Part shown: in pieces, positions 22,201 through 32,833 of the stretch
Numbering within the stretch: the stretch's first letter is position 1
How the letters are laid out: every line of letters begins with the position of its first letter
DNA from: Vitis vinifera
Lineage: Eukaryota > Streptophyta > Magnoliopsida > Vitales > Vitaceae
DNA length: 64,000 nt
Assembly (NCBI RefSeq): GCF_030704535.1
Contig: NC_081823.1
Span: 8,707,001 to 8,771,000 of the forward strand
Direction of reading: 5' to 3'
Notes under the pieces: model-generated
Told to the model about the DNA's origin: nothing
The model's database searches: none
What the model saw: only the letters and a program-made list of their open reading frames with translations
Translations under genes and position numbers: made by a program

Positions 22201-24890
22201 AGTTTGAATCAAATTTGTGCATCATTTTGGGAAAGTGGTATACTTGTGTAAAGTCTCATGTTTAAAAAGTTGGAGAAATTAGAAATCTTGTCTATTAGAT
22301 TAAAGAGGAAAATATTTGTTTCTTGGGATGTTTGTGAAAGGAAAAGGCCTATGGGGACACTTGGATGGTTCCATTCAAAGGCCTCAAGATGATATTGATA
22401 GAGTGAAAGTAGCACAATGGGATTCAAATGATGCAAAAATGATTTCTTCGAACATGAGTTCAATAGATGCTTTTATTATTCTTAATTTTCTATCTTTTCA
22501 TTATTCTAAGGATATGTGGGATTATTTAAACAAAACTTTATCACCAAGAAAACTCTACTAGCCATTTTCAACTTGAATTAGAGTTATTTGGATAATGTCA
22601 AGGCAACTTAATTGTCTATACAAAATTATTGTTCTAGATTTATGAATCCATGAGTTGAACACAAAGAATTGATTTATGCTATTATTCCTCATGAGGGTTT
22701 ATCAACTTTGCAAAAAGTGTATGAAGTTTCTCAAAGAAATTAGTTTCTAATGAAATTGAGATGTGAATTTGAACCTATTCATGCTCATATGATATTTAGA
22801 ATTCCCCTTCCATCTTGGATGTATGTTTTGCTAAGCTTCTTCATGAAGAATAATGATATGTCACTTAAAGTGTCATTGAGCAAAATCATAATCAGGTGTC
22901 TAATCCTTTGGAGATAGCTTATGCAACTCAGGTTAAGTTAAAGGATATGAATAGAGTTCAATGTTATAGCTATGAAGAGTTCGGCATACCACTAAGCAAT
23001 GTAAGAGCAAATTTTGTAACTACTATAAGAAGTTTGGACATGTACTTGCTTACTTCTAACATTGACCTCAAAATTGAACATCTTAAGCATTATATCTTGT
23101 CAACCCAACTCTAATATCATAACTTAGTTCCACTAGTCTCACTGTTGAGGTTGTGCAACAAATGGTACATTCAACACTCTCTACTCTCGGTATTTTAGGT
23201 AAACATGCTTCTTCATCTCTTTGTCACATTGACTCTGGTGCTTCCAACCATATGAGCTCTTGATTAACACCTCTTGTTAATGTGAAACCCTACTTGGGAA
23301 ATCTAAGAATTCAAATTGCTAATGTCTTTCATGTACCACATTTGACTTCTAGCCTTAAATTTGTTGATCAATTAGTTGATGATATATATATTATAGTTTT
23401 TTTGGGTAAAGCCTCAAGTATTTAGCACCATCAATATTCCTACCTCTACTATTAAGGCTCTTCAACAACCATCTTGGCATGCTGCTATGAAAGATGATTT
23501 TCAAGCCTTACAGAGAAATATTACTTGGTCCTTGGTCACATTACCACATGGTAGAAAGTCCATAGGTTGCCAATGGGTCTTCAAAATAAAGGATAAACAT
23601 GATGGAATAGTTAAACATTACAAGGCTAGGTTAGTGGCCAAAGGATATCACCAAATGGTTGGTTTCCATTTTATAGAAACCTTTAGCTCAATAGTTAAAC
23701 CAACTATTATTCGAACAGTTCTAACTATTACTTTGTCTCCTACATTGTCTCCTACATGGTCCATATATCAATTGGACATTAATAATAATTTTCTCAATGG
23801 GGTACTTTATGAAAAGGTCTTTATGGATCAGCCTCCTGAATTCAAAGATCCAAAGTGTCCTCATGTTGTTCGTAAGTTACACAAGGTGTTTTATGGTCTT
23901 AAACAAGCACCATGTGTTTGGTTTGAGAAATTAACTATTGTCTTACATTCTTTTGGATTCATTTAAGCAAATTCTAACCAATTTTTATTCATTCGAGCTA
24001 CATTTCATCATCTTACCTATGTTCTTGTTTATGTTGATGACATGTTGGTCACTAGAAGTGATCACTTGGTTCTGGATCAACATATTACCAACTTGAATTT
24101 TGAATTTGCTTTGAAGGACCTTGAACCCATCAACTATTTTTTGGGCATTCAGACAAAAGAAACCAGTGAAGGGCTACATCTATCTCAAACCAAGTATATC
24201 ATCGATCTCCTATGCTGAGCTAAAATGCAATATGCTAAACCATTGACTACTCTTATGACAAGAAGCCCAAAACTTTCAGCATATGGTAATGATCCTGTTC
24301 AAGATCCACGACTTTATTGAAGTGTAGTTGGTGCACTACAATATGCAACCATAACTAGGTCGGAGATTGCCTATAGTGTTGTCAATTGATGCAAAACCCT
24401 ATGGAAGTTCAGTGGACGGTAGTTAAGAGGATATCAAAGTGATACCTTGGGTTTTGGCCTGCACTTAAAGAAATCCAATAACTTGAATGTGATAGGCTTT
24501 TGTGATGCTGATTGTGCATCAAACTCTAATGATAGGAGATCAACTTCGACATATTGTGTCTACCTAGGTCCTAACTTGATTTCTTGGCACTCTAAGAAAC
24601 AACAAACGATATCAAGATCTAGTATAGAGGTAGAGGTAGAGTATAGGAGTACTTTAGCCAATATAGTAGCAGAAGTCACATGGATTCTAACTTAAGGTGA
24701 CTAGTGACTAAGTTGCAAACTCCAATAATTTGGAGTGATAATCTGAGTATAGTCCAACTTGCAACAAATCCAATCAAACATTCACGCACTAAACACATGG
24801 AGACAGACTTATACTTTGTGAGAGATGTTATTATTCTCTTAGTATATAAACTCCTATTCTTCCTAAAATTTCTTTCTTGTGATTCTTAAA
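22201..24890 (+). mobile_element. Decayed Ty1/copia element between the two NF-YB genes
   Basis: Plus-strand fragments in order. Gag-like sequence is at 22316-22561 (LWGHLDGS). A protease-like stretch is near 23230 (HIDSGASNHM) and gag-pre-integrase-like text near 23320. Reverse transcriptase is at 23487-23966 ([26 protein letters not shown]) and continues at 23990-24220 (VLVYVDDMLV, YFLGIQTKE). RNase H is at 24447-24889 (CDADCASNSNDRRS, SRSSIEVE, TKHMETDLYF). Stops, frameshifts and a missing integrase make it dead. I could not find LTRs. Confidence 0.82.
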
Positions 24891-25144
24891 CACTATCCAA
24901 CTTTTTTTTTTTTTTGTTTTTCATTTTACATTTCTGATAATTTATCTTCACTTTTCATGTCCACTCCAAAAGGTGAATGGAAATAGCAAAAACAAACAAA
25001 TTCATCGTGACATAATCACACCAAATCACGTACGAAGAGCAAAAATAGTCATAAAACAACGCTCATATTGCAATCTACACTGAGGTGACACGCAAAAGTT
25101 TGATTTCAAAATTTCAAAATTACATCGCATAGCCTTTCCATCAT

Positions 25145-25353
25145 CAAATCAGCCACCTGCTAACACCGGTAGAACTGAGTTCTACCACCCGAGAACGGAC
25201 CCTTATATTACTGGCAATAGCCGGTTTCTAGGTTCAATACGTGGAGCCCCTCGCCTTTCCCATAAATTCACTGCAATGCAGTAGCTTCCAAAGGCAGTAG
25301 AGGAGTCAGTTTTAGAGCGAGAAAGTGAGGCGTGGTTTTCAGAGAAAGAAACA
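25145..25353 (+). promoter_or_regulatory. NF-YB copy 2 proximal promoter and 5' UTR
   Basis: Homologous to 19811-20005. The CACGTG of copy 1 is TACGTG here (25239-25244): the ACGT core is kept but the palindromic G-box is lost. Confidence 0.55.
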
Positions 25354-26698
25354 ATGGAGACTGATGGTGATCAGTTTCATGTCTACCGCAGAAAGTTCCC
25401 ACCAAACTCATCCAACTCTGGTAAAATGTGTAGAAATGCTTCTCTTTTTTCTTGGAATACTTTTGATGAGTTCTTTCTGTGTTGAAAATGGTCGATTTTT
25501 GATCTTTCTTCCGATCTCTGGTTTCATTTTTTTGGAGTTTGATTTCATGGGGGTTTTTCTGAATATGTTTGGCTGGTCATTTCATTTTTCTCTGGGTGAT
25601 TCAAGTCCGTTTTCATTTGCATGCAACCCTTTTTTTTGCCCACTGTTTTCTCAAGAGAAAACGACAAATTCTCCCGGTTTTCAAAATTGCTTCTCCCCTA
25701 ATTGTTTATCGATGTGTGGTTCAAGAGGCGTACAAAATTTTTCAGGGTTTATTATTCGTGGGAGAGAGGTTGAATATTTTCCAGTATTTTCTTTTCTTTT
25801 CTTTTCTTTTCTTTTCTTTCCTTCCCACGTTTCCTCAGCTACTTCTGAAATTTTTTGAAACGGAGGAAAATACTAATCATGAAGAGATTCATCACACGAC
25901 TGGTGAAAAAACAATATGCGCGTGAGCATCAGCTTGAGCCTCTACATCTATCTGCTTGTATTTTTTTCTTTTTTTATTTTTGTTCTTATCTCCCATTTTT
26001 GCATGCGTAGATGTTCTGATTCTCACCTACGTGTAAGGCTCAAATATTCTACGTGGCACCCAATCACTAAAACACCCTCATGACGAAGTATGTTTAATCA
26101 TATGCTTCTGGTTTCAGCTCTCACTTTGGGTTCCCGCTCCTCCAACCCCATCAACACCATGGCCGGCGAGGGCCAACAGCAGGGTCGGCGAGAGCAGGAG
26201 CATTATATGCCCATGGCACATTTGACACGCGTCATGCGTCGTGTCCTCCCTGCCCATGCTCAGATCTCCGACCAGGCAAAGGAAAGCATCCAGGAATGCG
26301 TTTGCGAGTTCATTAGCTTCATAACTAGTGAGGCTAATGACAGGAGCCACCATGAGCTGCGGAAAACCATCACCGGTGAGGACATCATAGCTGCCATGGG
26401 GAAGCTTGGGTTTGACGACTACATTGAGCCCCTCACTCTGTACCTACATCGCTACCGCCAGGCAGAGAATGAGCGTGACGGCCGTCTGCCTCTTGGGGGT
26501 GCCATGGACTATGGTTCCCTTGGTGCCACACTGAGTTATGGGCCACCACTCCCGCCGCCGCCGCCCCAGACTTTGAACATGGGGAACCAAGAGGGGTTGC
26601 AAGATGCTGCTGCTATAGTTACTCATAACTACTTCGAGGAAGAGGCGGGTGGTGCCGGCGGTAGCACCTCTTCTAGGTACCCTCGCGAAGACAAGTAA
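25354..26698 (+). CDS. LEC1-type NF-YB transcription factor, tandem copy 2
   Basis: Exons 25354-25420 and 26118-26698, 215 aa, with the same 67-nt first exon and intron phase as copy 1. It starts METDGDQFHVYRRK. The histone-fold core is at about residues 52-142 (YMPMAHLTRVMRRVLPAHAQ, ISDQAKE, QECVCEFISFITSEAN). D74 keeps the LEC1-type Asp. The EDIIAAM change (Trp to Ala) and HHELRKT are shared with copy 1, so both predate the duplication. Copy 2 is more changed at otherwise constant sites: IAN is MAH, AKIS is AQIS, DDAKE is DQAKE, and Cys is Ser in NDRSHH. The tail has a poly-Pro run and a Gly-rich end. The intron has CATGCA at 25620-25625 and ACGTG cores near 26020 and 26050. The frame is intact, so it is probably functional. 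Confidence 0.88.
25620..25625 (+). promoter_or_regulatory. RY motif (CATGCA) in NF-YB copy 2 intron
   Basis: Same motif and intron position as in copy 1, within an otherwise diverged intron. Confidence 0.42.
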
Positions 26699-29545
26699 TG
26701 TTGGGTTTGATTGTTCCAAGTGTGTGGCTTTTCAGGCTTTGAGAGACGAAAAATGAAGGAGGGTTTTTTTTTTTCTTTTTCTTTTTCTTTTTTCTGGGTT
26801 GGGCTCTGTACTTCTTCTTCATCTCAGTTTGTTTCTCATTTGCATTTCATAATAATGACTGGTTTCAGATAAGCATGAAGACTTCTATTCTCTAATTCTA
26901 TCTGTAACTTTCTCAACACTAGGAACCAATTTGGCAGATTGTGATTCAAAAGCAGATTTTACTTGTAGGAGGAAAAAACTTTTTAAAAAAGAAAAGAAAA
27001 AAAGAAAAAGAAAAAAAAAGTTTATAACATTGTTCATTAATTATTTTCTGAAAATAATTTTTAATAACAAAATGGAATAGAGCACAGAGAATAAGAAAAA
27101 GTTCGTTATACCATTTTTATAAAAATAAATAAAAATGAAAATACCAAGAAATAAAAAAATAATTTTAAAAAACATAAAAAATTTAATCACCATCTTTTTT
27201 TTTTTTCATTTTCTCTCCACCAATTAACACTGAAAATTTTGAATATAATTTTTTTCTAAATTTCACATTTTTTTAAATTTTCTTTAAATAATTATTTAAG
27301 ATTTTTTATTTGCTAAATATCTTTCAAAGCGGATTTACTAATTTTTAAAAATAATTTCAAACTCATAAGTCCATCCAATTAAAATTAAAAGCTCAAAACT
27401 CAAAACTAGTCTAATTCATATTAAAAAATCATAAACTAATTAATAGTAATTACTTTATTACTTAAGTTAACTTTAAGTTAAATTATATTTACATTTTCGA
27501 TTTAAAACTTATTACTTAATTATTACTTTAAGTATTAATGTTATTTAATAAAATTAACTTAGAATTTATTTTAAAAATTATCAAATTGACATATTTATCC
27601 TCATAAATTATAATTAGGGCAAATGAAATCAAATAACAATAAATGTCGTAGAGCAGCAAAAGAGATCATATGTAGCAAAAGAGATCATGAAGGTAACTAA
27701 AACAAATTGTAATAAAAATGTAAAATGATGATATGAACTTAAGAATAAATTAATTATTTTTACTTATTACTTAAAATTGTTTTTTTATTTTAAGTTATAT
27801 TATTAAGTTATTAATTCACTTTAAACTATTAAAGAGGTTTACCTAACACCCACTAAAACTCATCCTAAATGACTTAAATTGCTAATTTCCTTTTTACACA
27901 TAATTATATATTTTTAATATTTTTTACTAGGTAAATAAACTTCATATAGTAGAGAACTGAACCAATTTGATTCATTAATGAGTATAATAATTTTAAAATA
28001 ATTTACAATTAAATACTAATCCTATTAATATTATAAATTTATGGACAAAGGTTGGTTTAGAATGATTCTTTGTTTTTCTTCTAAGTAGACTCTAATTTTA
28101 TGAATTTTTTTATTATACAAATAGACTATAAATAAAAAAAAAAGATTTAATACGTTGGATTCATTAAGCTTATTAATTTTAAAAAATAATTTAAAACTAA
28201 AAAAATATCTCAATCACTATTAGAAATTCACAAACTAAAACTGTAATAAAATGACCTAATTGTTTCTCTTACACATAATTACATTTTTTTTATAATTTTT
28301 CTTACTAGAGAAATGGACTTCAAATTAAGTGAAATTTATGTGTTAGATTTATTAATAAGTTTAATAATTTAAAAAAAAAATTAAATCAATACTAGAAAAT
28401 AATAGGTCAAAACTAGTATTAAATGAGTCATAAGTGTATTATTTCCTTGCATACGTTTTTCTTAATTTTCTCACGACTGGGAGTTAATACTTTAAATTCT
28501 TTAATAAATCTAATAATTTTTAAGAATAATTTGGGATTTAAAAAATTGACCTAATTAATTATAAATTTATTTCAAACTAATCCAAAATACTTTATCTATA
28601 ATTGAATATGAAATATTTACATATAATGAAAACTTGGTTTACTTACATGTTAAAAAAAATTAAACTTTGCTTATTTCTAAAGTTATTTTCAATAAATTAT
28701 TATTAATCATTATTATTTTTAAATTATTATTATTCATTTTTAGTTAAAAATTTAAATATGTCTTTATGGAATATGCTAATATCTATATTTTATAATATAT
28801 ACCAAATATTAGTATATATTATTATAATATTATAATTTAATTATAAAAATATAATTTTTATAATATTACTACTCATATTTTACTAAAAATTGTTTATTAT
28901 TTCATTTTTCTCTAATTAGAAATACTATTTTTTATTTTCAATAAAATTTGAATTAAATTTAATTAAAATAATATAAATTGATTTTACATATTTTTTTACA
29001 AAATCAAAATAGAAAAATTATTTTTACAAATAACTAAAAAAATTTGTTTTAAACAAGTTTTTTGTTTTGTGTTCCTTGAAAAGTGATTTTAAAGATATTT
29101 TTTTAATACCTTTACTTTTAAAAAAATATAGCAAAACATATTTTTCTTTAATTTAAAAACAATTAAAAAAAAATCAAATGTCCCATTATGATTCGAAATG
29201 CATGATACTCATTTAGAACTCATAAAATTTTGAGCCTTTTAAGTTGTTTATGACTTTATTTTCAAAATAGTGACCAATGGCAATGTGTCATATATTAGGC
29301 TACTGAATTTGCCATAAACTCTCTTGTAGATCTTGGGAGTTTTTTTTTTTTTTTTAACGGTTTTGGTTTTGTTTCTTTTCCACTATAAAACTCTCTTAGT
29401 TGTAGGCCTTGGAAGGTTTTTTTTTAGTTTTGACAATTTTTTTGGAAGAGAACAACGGTTTTGGTTTGTTTCCTTTCCTTTATACTTAATACATTATTTT
29501 TAGTTTCTTTTGATTCAATATATGATTTCTTACTTTATTATGGAT
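26699..29545. other. AT-rich intergenic DNA
   Basis: Likely 3' UTR of NF-YB copy 2 to about 26880. The rest is A/T low-complexity sequence with recurring phrases (TAATAATTTTAAA, ATGACTTAAATT), probably old MITE or LTR debris. No gene supported. Confidence 0.5.
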
Positions 29546-29745
29546 TATAAATGTGACATCCCTATGAGAAACTAAAAAGTCAACCTAAGATTTGAAACAT
29601 GAAAACCTCAGGGTTAGAAACTTAGATGAACAATGGATAGATAATTATAAATGTGACATCACCCCATGAGAAACTAAAAAGTCAACCTAAGGTTTGAAAC
29701 ATGAAAGCCAAAGGGTTAGACACTTAGCAAAACAATGGGTAATTA
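29546..29745. repeat. Two 100-bp tandem units
   Basis: ATAAATGTGACATC ... GAGAAACTAAAAAGTCAACC ... TTTGAAACATGAAA ... GGGTTAGA occurs twice with a period of 100 bp (ATGTGACATC at 29551 and 29651) and a few differences. Confidence 0.85.
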
Positions 29746-32257
29746 ATTGTAACATTGAAATTAATGAATGGTTAAGTTGCAATTTATGAATCTTTGGTCT
29801 TATTCATGTTGTATTAGGGAATGATACAATAGATTATTTACCTAACCTAGTAATTCATGGTAACTCTTGATCACTAATTATACCCAAGACAAGGCTACAA
29901 AGAGTGAAAAGGGTTAAAAAGTCAAAACTTGAACCAACAATTAATCTCATTAACTGGATGGGTTTTAGGAATCTATTTTAAAAAAGAAAAATCAAGTGTT
30001 GGTTTCAATTCTAAATTATAGATCTCAAAGCCCTAAAATCACCCTCTTAAAAAACCTTTATCCTCTTTGATTTCTATACCTAAAGTTAGATTGTGGAAAA
30101 CCCTAGACTTTGAATCATTTGAATTAAAAATCAATATTTGCACCATTATTAATTTAGTTTTCTTTTATGTAATTCTATTCCATAAAAATCAAATTCACAT
30201 ATTGTTTTTACCTTTGGATTTAAGTAAAAGCAATTCATTTGACCTAGTATTAACAATTTCCATAAGTCAATCCAATAATACCTAGAATACTACAAAATCT
30301 AAAGTAACTCTTCTCCAATTGTTTTTTGAGCCAAAGTTACTATGTAATTAGGCTTAAGTTTGGAGCAATAGAGAAAGTTGGTCAAGTTGGTGATTACTTT
30401 GAGTTACAAAAGAGTGAGACCCTCAAGCAGTAATATATATTTTATTTAAACTCTTAAACAAAAGACAAGCATCACCTTTCTATGCATATAGAATGGCTTG
30501 GGTTGGTTATCAGAGTGGGACCTTGAGGTACATATGCCAATGTGCATGGGTTGCATAATGAACAAGACCTATGGAGATGCATATGATATATGTTACCAGT
30601 TGTACATGCAATATATTCTAGCTACTATATTGTAAATACTCTTAATTTTGAGAGGTCATCAAGCTAATGTTTGGATTAGTAATCACTTTGTCCTAAAAGA
30701 GTGAGACCGGCCTTTAAGCAGTCACAAATCCTGATCATTGACTTGGGTGATTATTTGATTCAATATGTACAAGATGGTTGTTCAATACAAACACCATGAT
30801 ATCCCCTACCAAGGATAATTATATCCTTTTGAGTAATCCTAATTAAGGAGATCTAGAATGATCAAATTGAATCTGTAGTCATGATAATTCTATTAAATTG
30901 GAAATTGACATTTTGTCCTATAGATAAAGAAATATCAAATGATTATAAAGAAGGTACATTTGTAACTTAATGGAATAAAGACATAATTTAATTGGTAGAT
31001 AACAATTTTCAATTAAATCATGGATATCGGTTTTTGGGGAGCCAACGCAAGCAATAGTAGGTCATAGGCCAAGCAAATTAATCTATTAATTACTTTAAAT
31101 AATTTACATACAATATTGGAATGTTATTAATCTTTTATAATAGAGTGAAGATCAATCATGGGATTATGTTTGACTAATTCCCTAGGAGTCAATCATTTTA
31201 TGGGTTCTAGATCCCCACTCGAGCTACGAACTATATATGCACATATGATTACTTGAAAATTGGAAGACTAGGGTACATCAAGTAGTCTTAGTATACTATG
31301 AGGAGGGTTAGGTGAGACAAGGGTCATTAAAGACAGGATGGTCTTTTCATGCCTTTCTCTTAGGATGTCCAATAGGGTCATTAAAGGCACATGTCACATG
31401 CCTTTCTCTTAAGCTGCACTAATCCAATAGGATCAAGGTGGAAGGAAACAAGATTTTAAAGCTCTCTACATCATTTTTTTAAAGTTCAAAGACACAATTT
31501 TTACCATTGCTTGTTATGGGATGACTATATGAATGCTTTGGTTGCATGGATGCCCTTTAGCTTTGCCTTGAAGGTAAAATATCAAATTAGATGGTTTCTC
31601 CCGCAATATCATTTCTATTCCAACTGATAATACTTCATCGACCAAGCCACGCATACCAATTAATTAATTTCGTTTGTTACAAATTGTTGATATAAATACA
31701 TATTATTATTAATTTCAAGTTTCATGTTATCACTCCTATAAATTTTATTTCATTCATGAAATTATTTTTTTTAAGAGATTTTAAGTAAAAAGATTTTAGA
31801 AACGTGTCTTTAACAATTCTCTAAAAAATGAATTTTATATATAAAATCCATATTTAGGAATACTACTAAACAAAATTTGAAACCAATGATGATTTATTGT
31901 ATTTATATTAAATCACGAATAATGTGAATGAAATTAATCTTTATTATATACACAATATAGTTGAAAATGTTTTATTTAAATACTAAAATAGTATTTGTTT
32001 TTTAACTTAATACTCAATCAATTCATTTTTTAAATTAAGAAAAAAATCATATTGATAAATAAATTAAAAATTAGGAAAAACAATTAAAAAAATCGATTAA
32101 AATGAAAAAACAAATTACATTTTGTATTAAGTAAAAAATAAAAAATAAACACCATCTAAGTTTTATTAAACTTATCAAATTAACTGGATTCAAAAGGAAT
32201 AATACTAATAATAATGTACATATGCTCTTTGGTTTTCTTTTTCTTCTTTTTTTTTTT

Positions 32258-32296
<39 letters not shown>

Positions 32297-32520
32297 CACG
32301 CTTTTGTTGTATTTTTCTTTTAAAATTTTGTTCACCATTTTAATTTGCAGGTAGAAGTATTACCTGCAAGGTTCAAATTTTCTACTTGGGCACCAAATTA
32401 CTATACACTCTTTTACATTTATGTCTAAACAGTAAACTAGGAGTGAACCTAGGCCATTTCAGTCATGGATTTGAAAAAACATCATGAAAAAAATTCCATC
32501 TAATTATGTGACATGAAATG
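29746..32520. other. Intergenic DNA, probable LTR-retrotransposon debris
   Basis: AAAGAGTGAGACC ... AAGCAGT occurs near 30410 and 30700, suggesting internal duplication. There is a (TA)n run at about 32260-32292. No protein-coding signal found. Confidence 0.4.
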
Positions 32521-32538
32521 CTTCTCCACAAAACCCTA

Positions 32539-32619
32539 TGGGAGCCAGCAGCAAGAGAATCATATGCTCATAGCAAACGTGTAACTCGTCATGCGTCTAG
32601 AACACCATCCAAGAATGGT
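32539..32619 (+). pseudogene. Relic of a third NF-YB copy
   Basis: GAATCATATGCTCATAGCAA and CTCGTCATGCGTC match the part of both NF-YB genes coding for the Y/H-MPIAN..TRVMRR start of the histone fold. After an internal deletion, ACCATCCAAGAATGG matches the IQEC coding stretch. It carries a stop (GTGTAA). Only about 80 bp is recognisable. Confidence 0.72.
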
Positions 32620-32833
32620 AAAATTGAAGAAAACCATTTTTCGCATTAATTGGAATGTTTGGTTATCGTAAAACACGGTTTATTACATGATGAGCCTCGA
32701 AAGGTAGAAAAAATGAAAATCTAAAACTACCTTGCTAAATAGAAATGCTTCGTATTGTGATAATTTATTGTTTGGTTTTAGAAATACAAATGTGGAACTA
32801 GCTTTGTAATTTCCAAATTGAAGTTCAAGGCCA

